This document shows positions 1 through 8,593 of a stretch of DNA of 24,477 nucleotides, one piece after another (position 1 is the stretch's first letter; every line of letters begins with the position of its first letter). The DNA lies in contig CAZKBY010000012.1 of the NCBI GenBank assembly GCA_964550915.1, positions 1 to 24,477 of the forward strand, in the 5' to 3' direction. The position numbers and the translations under genes were made by a program. The stretch comes from JARYMI01 sp964550915 (GTDB lineage: Bacteria; Acidobacteriota; Aminicenantia; Aminicenantales; UBA8522). The notes under the pieces are model-generated. The model was given only the letters and a program-made list of their open reading frames with translations, was not told the DNA's origin and ran no database searches.

Positions 1-1
1 T

Positions 2-85
2 GCCGGGTTGATGATAAACAAGATCGACCGCGAGGGGGCGCCGGGGGTGAACCGCGACAGGACCCGTCGGGTTGATTTAGCCTGA
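2..85 (+). CDS. C-terminal end of an unidentified protein (5' end outside window)
   Basis: One frame stays open from the window edge to a TGA at 83-85 and would encode about 27 residues ending NRDRTRRVDLA. The fragment is too short to assign to a family. It is favoured over the other two frames because its composition is protein-like (hydrophobic start, then charged residues) and because its stop lies just before a recognisable promoter and the next operon. It could be the last gene of an upstream unit. Function unknown. Confidence 0.45.
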   Translation, partial: AGLMINKIDREGAPGVNRDRTRRVDLA

Positions 86-100
86 GCCCCGTATTATACT
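72..100 (+). promoter_or_regulatory. sigma70-type promoter for the P-loop protein/arcC/argF operon
   Basis: TTGATT (72-77) and TATACT (95-100) are separated by exactly 17 bases, matching the vegetative consensus at 4/6 and 5/6 positions. Transcription would start near 107, giving a leader of about 64 bases before the ATG at 171. The -35 element lies inside the last codons of the upstream gene. A strong Shine-Dalgarno (GAGGAGG, 154-160) follows in the leader. Confidence 0.6.
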
Positions 101-170
101 ACTCGTTCTTCCATAGGGGTAAATTCTGCCCTCAAGGTGTTTTTGCCCTTATTGAGGAGGAGACGCCATC

Positions 171-1475
171 ATGAAAAAAGTCATCATCATGGGAGCTGCC
201 GGACGGGACTTCCATAACTTCAACGTCATCTTCCGCGACAACCCTGATTACAGGGTGGTCGCTTTCACCGCCACCCAGATTCCGGACATCGCAGGCCGCA
301 AGTATCCGGCTGAGCTGGCCGGCAAGCTCTACCCCAAGGGGATCCCCATTCAGGCAGAGGAAGAACTTTTCTCTCTAATCCAGAAACATCGGGTGAAAGA
401 GGTCATCTTCGCCTACAGCGATGTCTCCCATGAATATGTCATGCACCGGGCTTCTCTCGCCCACGCCGCAGGCGCAAGTTTCTGCCTTCTCGGCCCTGCC
501 GAGACGATGCTCAAGAGCCGCAAGTCCGTCATCTCGGTCTGCGCCGTGCGCACGGGCTCGGGAAAGAGCCAGACGAGCCGCAAGATCGCCGCGCTCCTTA
601 AAGCCAAAGGGAGAAAAGTGGCTGTCATCCGTCATCCCATGCCCTACGGTGATCTGGTCAAGCAGAAAGTCCAGCGGTTCGCCTCCTACGAGGACCTGGA
701 CAGGCACGACTGCACGATCGAAGAGAGGGAGGAATACGAACCCCACATCGATAACGGCATCGTCGTCTATGCCGGCGTGGACTACGAAGCCATCCTGAAG
801 CAAGCAGAAAAAGAGGCTGATGTCATCCTCTGGGACGGCGGCAACAACGATTTCCCCTTTTATGTGCCGGACCTGGAGATTGTCGTCGTCGACCCGCATA
901 GAGCCGGCCACGAGCTCCTCTATCATCCCGGGGAGACGAACTTTCGCCGGGCCGACGTCATCGTCATCAACAAGATGGACACCGCCTCCTCAGGCCAGGT
1001 AGAAGCCATAAGAAAAAATATCAGGGCGTACAATCCGGCGGCCACCGTCATCCGGGCCAACTCCAAGATTATCGTCGAGGACGGCCAGGCTATCGCGGGC
1101 AAGCGTGTGCTCGTCATCGAGGATGGCCCGACCCTGACTCACGGCGGCATGACCTTCGGCGCCGGGGTCGTCGCCGCCCGGAAATACGGAGCTGCTGCTA
1201 TCGTCGACCCGCGGCCGTGGGCTGTGGGAAGCATCAAGAAGACATTCGAAAAATACGGCCACCTCGATAACGTCCTTCCAGCCATGGGTTACGGCGAAAG
1301 GCAAACCCGGGAGCTGGCCAGGACCATCAACAAGGTCGACTGTGACCTTGTCGTAAGCGCTACCCCGATCGACCTCAGGCGAGTAATCAGCCCCAACAAA
1401 AGATTGCTCCGCGTCCGTTACGAGCTCGAAGAGATCGGCTCTCCAAGCCTGAAGGATATTCTCAAAGGGTTCTGA
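171..1475 (+). CDS. cyclic 2,3-diphosphoglycerate synthetase-like P-loop protein
   Basis: 434 residues, soluble. The N-terminal third looks like a Rossmann domain (MGAAGRDFHNFN, residues 7-18). A P-loop nucleotide-binding domain follows: RTGSGKSQ at 127-134, an acidic WDGG segment at 221-224 in the Walker B position, and a G4-type NKMD at 267-270. This two-part layout is that of the family annotated as cyclic 2,3-diphosphoglycerate synthetase in methanogens, which closes 2,3-DPG into its cyclic form at the cost of ATP. Bacterial members are common but mostly untested. The start is ATG 171 behind GAGGAGG. The TGA overlaps the ATG of arcC by one base (TGATG), so translation is probably coupled. 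The arcC/argF context suggests a role in carbamoyl-phosphate or amino-acid fermentation rather than thermoprotection; that is inference. Family assignment is confident, substrate is not. Confidence 0.75.
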   Translation: MKKVIIMGAAGRDFHNFNVIFRDNPDYRVVAFTATQIPDIAGRKYPAELAGKLYPKGIPIQAEEELFSLIQKHRVKEVIFAYSDVSHEYVMHRASLAHAAGASFCLLGPAETMLKSRKSVISVCAVRTGSGKSQTSRKIAALLKAKGRKVAVIRHPMPYGDLVKQKVQRFASYEDLDRHDCTIEEREEYEPHIDNGIVVYAGVDYEAILKQAEKEADVILWDGGNNDFPFYVPDLEIVVVDPHRAGHELLYHPGETNFRRADVIVINKMDTASSGQVEAIRKNIRAYNPAATVIRANSKIIVEDGQAIAGKRVLVIEDGPTLTHGGMTFGAGVVAARKYGAAAIVDPRPWAVGSIKKTFEKYGHLDNVLPAMGYGERQTRELARTINKVDCDLVVSATPIDLRRVISPNKRLLRVRYELEEIGSPSLKDILKGF

Positions 1476-2431
1476 TGAAGCGCAAGAGGATCGCCCTGAT
1501 CGCTTTCGGCGGGAACGCTCTCCTTCCGGAAAACGAGCGCGGGCTTCAGGAAGAACAGATGCGCAACGCCCAGCACGCCGCCAAGCTGATGGTCCACATC
1601 GTCCGCAAGGGCTACGACCTTATCATCGTCCACGGCAACGGCCCCCAGGTCGGAAACCTTCTCATCCAGATGGAAGAGGCCGTCACCAAAATCCCGCCCT
1701 TCTCCCTCGACGTCTGTGACGCCATGACCGAGGGGAGCATGGGCTTCATGTTAGAGAAGGCCATCACGAATGAGCTCCGCAGCCGCTCCTTGGACAAAGA
1801 AGTCGCCACCGTCGTCACCCAGGTCCTCGTCGATAAAGAAGACCCGGCTTTCGAGAACCCGACCAAGCCGGTGGGCCCTTTTTACTCCAAGTACCGGGCG
1901 CAGATGCTGGCCAGGGAGAAGAAATGGACGATGATTGAGGACGCCGGCCGCGGCTACAGGAAGGTCGTTCCATCGCCCCGCCCGATCGACGTCGTGCCTA
2001 AATGGATCATCCGCGACCTCGTCCGGGCCGGCCGCGTCGTCATCGCCGCCGGCGGCGGGGGTATTCCCGTCGTCATCAACGGCCGGGGGCTTTTCAAGGG
2101 CATCGAAGCGGTGATCGACAAAGACTACGTCGCCAGCCTCATCGCCCGGGAAGTCAAAGTCGACCTCTTCATTATCCTGACGAACATCGAAAGGGTTTAC
2201 CTCGATTACGGAACGCCCGCGGAGCGGCCGATCGAAATTATGTCCGTAGCTCAGGCCCGGGAGTACCTCGGCCAGGGCCAGTTCCCGGCCGGCTCGATGG
2301 GCCCGAAGATCGAAGCGGCTATCGAGTACATCGAGGCCGGCGGCCAGGAAGTCTTGATCACGTCGGCCAGCCACCTCAAGGCGGCTCTGATCAAGCGCTC
2401 GGGGACGCGAATCGTCGCCTCGCTCGGGTAG
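1475..2431 (+). CDS. arcC: carbamate kinase
   Basis: 318 residues, close to the usual ~310 for carbamate kinases of the amino-acid kinase superfamily. Visible hallmarks are the N-terminal phosphate-binding segment ALIAFGGNALL, the HGNGPQVGNLL motif (about residues 50-60), the glycine-rich AAGGGGIPVV segment near 190, and the C-terminal GSMGPKIEAA segment. It transfers phosphate from carbamoyl phosphate to ADP, giving ATP, ammonia and CO2, in the cytoplasm. ATG 1475 overlaps the preceding TGA. The stop is TAG and argF begins 9 bases later. Next to ornithine carbamoyltransferase this is the energy-yielding end of citrulline/arginine catabolism. No arginine deiminase gene is visible in the window. 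Confidence 0.93.
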   Translation: MKRKRIALIAFGGNALLPENERGLQEEQMRNAQHAAKLMVHIVRKGYDLIIVHGNGPQVGNLLIQMEEAVTKIPPFSLDVCDAMTEGSMGFMLEKAITNELRSRSLDKEVATVVTQVLVDKEDPAFENPTKPVGPFYSKYRAQMLAREKKWTMIEDAGRGYRKVVPSPRPIDVVPKWIIRDLVRAGRVVIAAGGGGIPVVINGRGLFKGIEAVIDKDYVASLIAREVKVDLFIILTNIERVYLDYGTPAERPIEIMSVAQAREYLGQGQFPAGSMGPKIEAAIEYIEAGGQEVLITSASHLKAALIKRSGTRIVASLG

Positions 2432-2440
2432 GAGGACACA

Positions 2441-3373
2441 ATGAAAAAGGATTTTATCTCCATCCATGACCTGACCCTCTATGAATTCCATGAAATCATG
2501 GACCTCGCCGCTGACATCAAGAGCCATCCTGACCGGTTTCATAAAGCCCTGAAACGCCGCATCCTGGCCATGATCTTCCAGAAACCGTCCCTCCGCACCC
2601 GGATGACTTTCGAGGTCGGGATGTTAGAGCTCGGCGGGTCAGCCATCTACCTGGGGCCTGCAGACAGTCAGGTCGGCACGCGCGAGACTTTCTATGATGT
2701 CGGGAAGAACTTGGAACGCTGGGTGGACGGCATCATGATCCGGACTTTCAGCCACCAGAACATCCTCGACTTGGCCGCCAGCGTCCGGATCCCGGTCATA
2801 AACGGCCTGTCCGACCTCCTTCATCCCTGCCAGGCTATGGCCGACTTTTTTACCCTGAAAGAAAAAAAAGGAGGGTTGAGCGGGTTCAAACTGGCCTGGG
2901 TTGGCGACGGAAACAACGTCTGCCACAGCCTGCTCTTCGCCGCTGCCAAGGCCGGCTGCCGGATGTCCGTGGCCACTCCTTCTGGCTACGAACCCAAGCC
3001 GGACATTATTCGCCGGGCCGAGGAAGACGGCCAGAAAACCGGTTTTTCAGTCACCCTGACAAATGATCCCCGCCAGGCCGTTGAAAAAGCCGACGCCGTT
3101 TATACAGACGTCTGGGCATCGATGGGCCAGGAAGCGGAGAAGGAGGCAAGGGCCCGGATTTTCGCTCCCTACCAGGTCAACGCCAGCCTGATGGCCCTGG
3201 CCAACAAAGATGCCCTTTTCCTGCACTGCCTGCCCGCGCATCGAGGCGATGAGGTCACAGACGAAGTGATCGATTCGCCGCGTTCAGTCGTCTTCGACCA
3301 GGCCGAGAACAGGCTTCATATCCAGAAGGCGATTATGGTATTATTGATGCGCAAAAAAGAGAAACATGGCTAA
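2441..3373 (+). CDS. argF: ornithine carbamoyltransferase
   Basis: 310 residues, normal length. The carbamoyl-phosphate loop SLRTR (residues 50-54), HPCQ (128-131), the ornithine-binding SMGQ (227-230) and HCLPAHRG (262-269) are all present, so the active site looks complete. The enzyme interconverts ornithine plus carbamoyl phosphate with citrulline. Sequence alone does not separate anabolic from catabolic enzymes, but the adjacent carbamate kinase favours the catabolic, ATP-generating direction. The start ATG has a GGAGG about 7 bases upstream. The gene's end overlaps the next start (ATGGCTAA), linking it to the following orphan gene. Confidence 0.93.
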   Translation: MKKDFISIHDLTLYEFHEIMDLAADIKSHPDRFHKALKRRILAMIFQKPSLRTRMTFEVGMLELGGSAIYLGPADSQVGTRETFYDVGKNLERWVDGIMIRTFSHQNILDLAASVRIPVINGLSDLLHPCQAMADFFTLKEKKGGLSGFKLAWVGDGNNVCHSLLFAAAKAGCRMSVATPSGYEPKPDIIRRAEEDGQKTGFSVTLTNDPRQAVEKADAVYTDVWASMGQEAEKEARARIFAPYQVNASLMALANKDALFLHCLPAHRGDEVTDEVIDSPRSVVFDQAENRLHIQKAIMVLLMRKKEKHG

Positions 3374-5429
3374 AGAAGAAAGCCTGACACAGGTCACGGC
3401 GGACAATCTCGCTTTCCTGGACAAGGAATTCGAGCAGACGCTGCGACCCCATTCCCTTAAAGAACTCACCGAAAAAATAGCCTTCCATAAGACCGCCGGC
3501 CAGCGGGTCCAGGACGTCCTCAAGTACGATCCGGCCTGCAAGTATGAAGTGGGCGAGCTCATCTACAAGGAATACGACGAACCCCTGACCGTGAGCAGCA
3601 AGACCGTCGAACACTTCTCCGGCGCCGTCGTCCTGAAGGTCGTTAACAAGGCCTATTACAAGGACTTTCAGTGTGAAATGTTGGAGGTCGATTACGGGGG
3701 CGGGGGCCTTTTCCGAAAGTACATCGATTACATGAAAAAAACCAAGACGCAGGTCCTCCTCCCCTCAAACGTGGACGGAAAAGCTCAGGTGCCTGAAAAG
3801 ATAGAGAAAGGCAAAGACCCCCGCCTGACTGAGTTGCCGATGACCGACAAGGACATCAAAATCCTGGAGAAAAACCTGCGCCAGGAGCTCATCAAGTCCG
3901 ATCGATTCTTCTGCTGGAATGATTTCTGGCAGCTGACTAAAAACCGGGTGGATATCCCGGAGGACAAGATAAGGGTTGCGGAAGCCCATCTCCAGGAGGG
4001 TGGGCGATCGGTTTCCACTGAAGAAATGGTGAACCTGCTCTTCGGCTTGGAGGCCTCCCATGACCTCTTCGACATCACCTGCCTTTCCCTGAACCACGCC
4101 TTGGATAAGAAATGGAAGAAGGAATTCGTCTTTGTTTCTCCAGTCGGCTGGGGAAGATGGCACCTCAAAACCCATCTCAACTCGCTCTTGGACGGCCTGC
4201 CCCTGGCCGCACCGCTGGCGAAGCTGCCGGAATTCGAGGCCGCCGAAAAACCTCACCTCAGCACTTTCCATGAGTTCCCCCTCAAGATCTACCTTACCTG
4301 GAGAGAAGTGCTCTCCGGCGGAGTGAAAGTCCCGAAAAGCCTGAATAAAGAACTGTCCCGCGCCCGCGAATACACCTTTATCGACGCCGAAGAGGGAAAG
4401 AGTTACACCGTCTATTATTATCCATCCGGATGCTTTTTCCTGGGGTTGAAAGATTTCTTCGCCGCCAACAACATTCCTCAGGGAGCGAGTTTCACCCTGG
4501 AGCGAAAAAACGAGCAGCAGTTTAACTTCTGGCTCAAGAAATCAAAAAAAAAGATCTCCGTTCCCCTGCTCTCCTACGACCCGGCCAGCGACCTGTTCGC
4601 AGACTCAGGGAGCGAGGTCTTCACCTTTGCTCTTCCGAACAAGATCATCTTCCTGGAAAAAGAAACCATCCAGCGGCTTCTTGCCCTGTTTGAGCAGAGG
4701 GACGACCTTGACCTGCGTGGCCTCCTTCTCTTGGTTTTCAAGAATTTCGGGCTAGCAGTGGACGAGTATTCCCTCCATTTTCTTCGGGCCTACCACCTCG
4801 TTGACATCCTAAAACAGACAAGTCAGGAGGACGTCGAGACAGCCCTCCTCAATTCGGCTGAATTTTCAGCCTCAGAGAAGAAGAAAGGGGTCTTCTTCTA
4901 CCATGAGCCAAAACCGATTCTTGAAGAAGTTGCGGCCGAAATTCCTGCGGAGATCAGCGGGATGCCAGAAATCATTAGCCTGGGGGAGGAAGTCGCTGAG
5001 AAAGAAAGTGTCGAAGCCGAGGCTGTGCAGGAGGAGGAACGGGAGGAGATCCCGGAGATTCCCGCCGTCAGGATCAAAATCCCGGAAAAAGCGAGGGCAG
5101 AGGTCCCTGTCGCGCCAGCCAAAGAAAGGCCGGCCCGGAAGAAAAAAACCAAGCCAGAGGGAGAACGTGTTTCCCGGCCCCGCAAGAGCGAGAGACGCGT
5201 CATCGAGGAGAAAATAGAGCTGGCCGAGTCTGAGCAGGAAGCGCTGTCGGCCATTAAGGAAAAAGAAGAAAAAGAGGCTGAGCGGGAAGAGCTCGCGGCC
5301 AGGGAAAGAAGGGAGGAATTCAAACACGTTGCTCCTAAAGAGACGTCCTTCGGGCTATTCGCTGAGAAGCTGAAATCCGCCCTCGATAAAAAGAAGAAAG
5401 AAGAAAAAAAGGAAGAAAAAAAGAAGTAG
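3366..5429 (+). CDS. 687-residue orphan protein with charged C-terminal tail
   Basis: I do not recognise this protein. There is no signal peptide or membrane segment, so it is probably cytoplasmic. Three zones can be seen. Residues 1-300 are a globular, lysine-rich region whose segment from about 185 (SDRFFCWNDFWQL) to 290 (SPVGWGRW) has the look of winged-helix or HARE-HTH-type proteins. Residues about 318-400 (VPKSLNKELS, then a beta-rich stretch) weakly recall beta-barrel nucleic-acid-binding folds. From about residue 515 to the end there is a low-complexity tail of E, K, R, A and P, ending in alternating lysine/glutamate runs and probably forming helix or coiled coil. It overlaps argF by 8 bases and is likely cotranscribed. 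A nucleic-acid-related role is a guess from the charge pattern. Confidence 0.8.
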   Translation: MAKEESLTQVTADNLAFLDKEFEQTLRPHSLKELTEKIAFHKTAGQRVQDVLKYDPACKYEVGELIYKEYDEPLTVSSKTVEHFSGAVVLKVVNKAYYKDFQCEMLEVDYGGGGLFRKYIDYMKKTKTQVLLPSNVDGKAQVPEKIEKGKDPRLTELPMTDKDIKILEKNLRQELIKSDRFFCWNDFWQLTKNRVDIPEDKIRVAEAHLQEGGRSVSTEEMVNLLFGLEASHDLFDITCLSLNHALDKKWKKEFVFVSPVGWGRWHLKTHLNSLLDGLPLAAPLAKLPEFEAAEKPHLSTFHEFPLKIYLTWREVLSGGVKVPKSLNKELSRAREYTFIDAEEGKSYTVYYYPSGCFFLGLKDFFAANNIPQGASFTLERKNEQQFNFWLKKSKKKISVPLLSYDPASDLFADSGSEVFTFALPNKIIFLEKETIQRLLALFEQRDDLDLRGLLLLVFKNFGLAVDEYSLHFLRAYHLVDILKQTSQEDVETALLNSAEFSASEKKKGVFFYHEPKPILEEVAAEIPAEISGMPEIISLGEEVAEKESVEAEAVQEEEREEIPEIPAVRIKIPEKARAEVPVAPAKERPARKKKTKPEGERVSRPRKSERRVIEEKIELAESEQEALSAIKEKEEKEAEREELAARERREEFKHVAPKETSFGLFAEKLKSALDKKKKEEKKEEKKK

Positions 5430-5436
5430 CCCGGAA

Positions 5437-6522
5437 CTAAAGGATTTCGCGGGAAGGGCCTCTGCGCCTGGTCACGGCCATCTGGTCGAGCAGCTCCAAG
5501 AGGGGAATCGCGTACTTTCTGGTCAGCCCGGTCATTGCTTTGAACTCCGCCACCGTCAACTCTTTCTTGCCCAGAGACCTCACCCGGTTGATGATTTCGT
5601 CGAGCCAGCGGGAGTGGATGGTGAAGCCTTCAGGTCCCTGGAAGATCTTGCGCCTCTCGATAAGAAGGCCCAAAAGTCTATCCAGGCGCTCCGAAGAAAG
5701 ATGAAACCTCGCCCGGATATCAGCTCTCGATAGAGACTTGAATTCTCCTCGAAAACACAAGTCCTCGAGCTGGCCGAGAATCCTCTCCTCCTCGGCGGAA
5801 AGGACCACTTCACTGGAGGGAAGAGTGAGCTTTTGTCCGGCCTGGCAGACTTTTCCTGCCCGCTCTAAGGTCTTTACTGCCAGGGCCATGACTTTTTCCG
5901 AAAGTCCAAACCTTTTCTTGAGGCGATCGAGGGAAACGCCTTTCTGGGCAGGATGCTTGTCGTGATGTTCCTCGAGATAGGGGACGATCTTTTGAAGGAG
6001 GAAATCAAAACTCTCCTGCGAGATCAGAAAAACGGGTGAAAAAGCCAGAATTTTGACCCTGCCCTGCTCCTCGAGTTTCTGACTGAGCCGGAGAAGACGG
6101 CTTGGGCTGAGCGAGGCGAAATCCAGGATCTCCCGCTCGCGCAACCCCCGAATTCCCTTCTTCCAGCAAAGAGCCTCCACCATGGCCTTTTCTCCCCCGC
6201 TTAAGGAAAGAAGGAAATCGCTGTCCGTTCCTCGCAGAGGGCGCGTCCCCCGCTCAGGAGAAGGATTGAGGACTAAGCCGCGGCCGACGACTTCCATCTT
6301 TTCAGCGTCGAAGGCCTCAAAAGCGTCCTTCCATTTCACCAACAGGGGCCGCCTCAGAGAAGTCAGGACGAAGAAGCGACTCCCGCCCGACTCCCCCGCC
6401 TGGCCATAGACATGGAGGTCTGCCGGAACTCTTTTTCCCTGGAAAGCAAGGATGATTTTGGGGGGCAGCGTTAAGCCCCTCTTCTCCAAGGTTAGTACTG
6501 CTTCGAAGCGCTGCGTTAACAT
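5437..6522 (-). CDS. stand-alone SelB C-terminal region (domain III plus winged helices), no GTPase
   Basis: 361 residues. The sequence resembles selenocysteine-specific elongation factor SelB from its domain III to its C-terminus. Residues 1-100 look like the barrel domain, ending EVVGRGLVLNPSP at 77-89, where SelB has its GGG.VLDP-like segment. YLEEHHDKHPAQKG (182-195) matches the start of the second winged-helix region. LTVAEFKAMTGLTRKYAIP (322-340) followed by LLELLD matches the last winged helix, which binds the SECIS RNA hairpin in true SelB. The GTPase domain and domain II (about 240 residues) are absent. The gene starts at its own ATG overlapping the rnr stop, with GGGAGG six bases upstream, so it looks deliberately translated rather than a decayed fragment. 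It cannot deliver tRNA by itself; an RNA- or DNA-binding role is inferred. Confidence 0.75.
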   Translation of the reverse strand: MLTQRFEAVLTLEKRGLTLPPKIILAFQGKRVPADLHVYGQAGESGGSRFFVLTSLRRPLLVKWKDAFEAFDAEKMEVVGRGLVLNPSPERGTRPLRGTDSDFLLSLSGGEKAMVEALCWKKGIRGLREREILDFASLSPSRLLRLSQKLEEQGRVKILAFSPVFLISQESFDFLLQKIVPYLEEHHDKHPAQKGVSLDRLKKRFGLSEKVMALAVKTLERAGKVCQAGQKLTLPSSEVVLSAEEERILGQLEDLCFRGEFKSLSRADIRARFHLSSERLDRLLGLLIERRKIFQGPEGFTIHSRWLDEIINRVRSLGKKELTVAEFKAMTGLTRKYAIPLLELLDQMAVTRRRGPSREIL

Positions 6523-8588
6523 GTCTTGCCTCCCTTATCCTTCCCGGCGAGGACTAAGCTCATCCGCCGGCTGACAGGATCAACAGAGGCAAGGATCACT
6601 CTCACCAATTCTCCGAGCTCAAAAGCTCGGCGGGTCCTCCTGCCGGTTAGCGTCTTCCTCGACCGGCGCCGATAATAATCGCCATCCAGGTCCGCATAGG
6701 GGATCAGACCCTCGACGAAATAGTCGTCGAGCTCCACAACGACGCCGGCTTTGGTGAAGTCAACGATCGTTCCCTGGAATTCATCGCCCAGTTTTTCCTT
6801 GAGAAGGCGAAAGATTCGCCATTCGACGAGCTCCCTCTCAGCCTCGTCGGCCTTTCTCTCCTGCTCGGAAGAATGAAGGGCGATTGATTGAAGGCCCGGG
6901 ATATTCATCCTTCTGTCTTCGAGCACCGCCTTCAAGGCCCGATGGATGACAAGATCGGGGTAGCGCCGGATGGGGGAGGTAAAATGCGTGTACTCCTTTT
7001 TGGCCAGGCCGTAATGCCCGGTGTTTTCGTCGGAATAAACGGCCAGCCGCAGTGCCCGGAGAACCTGGAAATGGATGAATTTCTCAGCGGGATTTCCTTC
7101 CGCCCGGCTGAGGATCCGCTGGAGAGATTTCGAGGTTATCTCGGGAGGTCTGGGAAGCAGGAGTCCGAAATGCGCCAGCATTCCCCGGAGTTCCTCCAAG
7201 TCAGCCGGCGACGGCGGCGGATGGACCCTGTATATGGCTGGCTGAGACCGCTGGTGAAGAGTTTGGGCCACGGCCACGTTGGCTGCGACCATGAACTCTT
7301 CAATCAGATGGTGGGCTTCGTTCGCCTCAAAGGCGGCCACGGCCTGAAGTCTTCCCTCTTTGTAGACGAGCTCGGGCTCGACGAGATCAAAGTTGAGGCT
7401 GCCCTCTTCTTCCCTTCTGGAGCGCAGGCGGCGAGCTACCTCTCTCATCAACAGGAGGTCGGGGACAATCCTGATATAACGCTGCCTCTCCGTTTCATCT
7501 TCCTCGAATATCTTGAACACCGAAGTGTAGGTCAGCCGCTCGGCGGTTCTAATCAGGGAAGGATGAAATTCCGCTCCGACCACCCGCCCGTCTTCATCGA
7601 TCTCGAGAAGAGCTGAGACCGTGAGCCTTGTCTTTCTGGGCCGCAGGCTGCAGACGTCGTTGGAAAGCTTTTCCGGAAGCATCGGCAGAGTAAGGTCGGG
7701 GAAATAGACGCTCGTCCCGCGCCGGAAGGCTTCCCTGTCCAGGCCGGAGCCGGGCCGGACATAATGGGAGACGTCGGCGATGTGCACACCTAAAAGGAAT
7801 CGGCCCGAAGCAAGCTTCTTAATGCTGACTGCATCATCAAAGTCCTGAGCGTTCTCTCCGTCAATCGTCACAGTCAGCCATCGCCTGAAATCTTTCCTCT
7901 TGTCTCTCTCTCGCACCGGAATCCGACCCGAGATTCTCTCAGCCTCAGCCAGAGCTTCGGGCGAGAAGTCAGTGGCCAAGTTGAACCGGTGAATGACAAC
8001 GTCTGTGTCCACACCGGCATCATCGGGAAAGCCTAACACCCGCAAAAGCAGGCGCCCCTCTCTTTGAGCCTCCACAATCATCCCGGGTTTCGGCCTCTCT
8101 GGCCCCTTCAGTTTCAGCGGAATTTCTCCGGCCGAAGCCGCATCGAAAGGGACAAGGAAAGGCTGGCCGAGACGTTCCGAGTAGGTTCCGATGACCGTAA
8201 GCCGGCCCAATTCGATGATGCGGACAACCCTTCCCTCGGGCTTTCCCTTCATCCCCCGCTCGAGAAAAGCGACTTCGACTGCGTCCCCCGTCAAAGCTCC
8301 GAGAGAATGCCGGGCCGGAACAAAAATGTCCTCTCCCCCGCTTTCTTCCATTCTGACAAAGCCGTATCCTTTGCCCGTTGCCAAGAATACGCCCCTTACG
8401 ACATTCTTGGCTGGCGGCAGGCTGTATCTGTCATTTCTTTTGAGGAGAAGGCCCTGGCTCTGGAGGGATTTTAGCCTGGCCCGAAGCCTCGTCTTGTCCC
8501 GGCCCCGCGCCCTGAGCAGGCTGGCGATTTGATGGAAAGCCAAGCCTCCTTTATGTTGCTTCAAAAGGGAAAGGATCGCTTCATCCAT
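6516..8588 (-). CDS. rnr: ribonuclease R (RNase II/R family 3'-5' exoribonuclease)
   Basis: 690 residues from the preferred start. Order of parts: an N-terminal winged helix (LSLLKQHKGGLAFHQIASLL), cold-shock domains (GKGYGFVRMEE), the RNB catalytic domain with TIDGENAQDFDDAVSI carrying the metal-binding aspartates, HFTSPIRRYPDLVIHRAL near the end of RNB, and a C-terminal S1 domain (FQGTIVDFTKAGVVVEL). The enzyme degrades structured RNA processively from the 3' end. The frame is open further upstream to an ATG at 8642, but that would overlap the preceding gene by about 49 bases. ATG 8588 is 5 bases after the upstream stop and gives the usual RNase R N-terminus. No clear Shine-Dalgarno precedes either start. 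Its TAA overlaps the start of the SelB-tail gene. Confidence 0.93.
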   Translation of the reverse strand: MDEAILSLLKQHKGGLAFHQIASLLRARGRDKTRLRARLKSLQSQGLLLKRNDRYSLPPAKNVVRGVFLATGKGYGFVRMEESGGEDIFVPARHSLGALTGDAVEVAFLERGMKGKPEGRVVRIIELGRLTVIGTYSERLGQPFLVPFDAASAGEIPLKLKGPERPKPGMIVEAQREGRLLLRVLGFPDDAGVDTDVVIHRFNLATDFSPEALAEAERISGRIPVRERDKRKDFRRWLTVTIDGENAQDFDDAVSIKKLASGRFLLGVHIADVSHYVRPGSGLDREAFRRGTSVYFPDLTLPMLPEKLSNDVCSLRPRKTRLTVSALLEIDEDGRVVGAEFHPSLIRTAERLTYTSVFKIFEEDETERQRYIRIVPDLLLMREVARRLRSRREEEGSLNFDLVEPELVYKEGRLQAVAAFEANEAHHLIEEFMVAANVAVAQTLHQRSQPAIYRVHPPPSPADLEELRGMLAHFGLLLPRPPEITSKSLQRILSRAEGNPAEKFIHFQVLRALRLAVYSDENTGHYGLAKKEYTHFTSPIRRYPDLVIHRALKAVLEDRRMNIPGLQSIALHSSEQERKADEAERELVEWRIFRLLKEKLGDEFQGTIVDFTKAGVVVELDDYFVEGLIPYADLDGDYYRRRSRKTLTGRRTRRAFELGELVRVILASVDPVSRRMSLVLAGKDKGGKTC

Positions 8589-8593
8589 GAGAT

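Noticed and set aside
1751..2542. 263-codon minus-strand open frame across arcC and argF
   Set aside because: Antisense to two clear enzymes, rich in Asp/Gly/Arg typical of complementary-strand artefacts, with no start signal.
5400..5437. Bidirectional terminator between the convergent genes
   Set aside because: Only 7 bases separate the stops and no stem followed by a T-run is visible on either strand.
6888..7616. 242-codon plus-strand open frame inside rnr
   Set aside because: Antisense to the RNB catalytic domain of RNase R, with no protein-like motifs.
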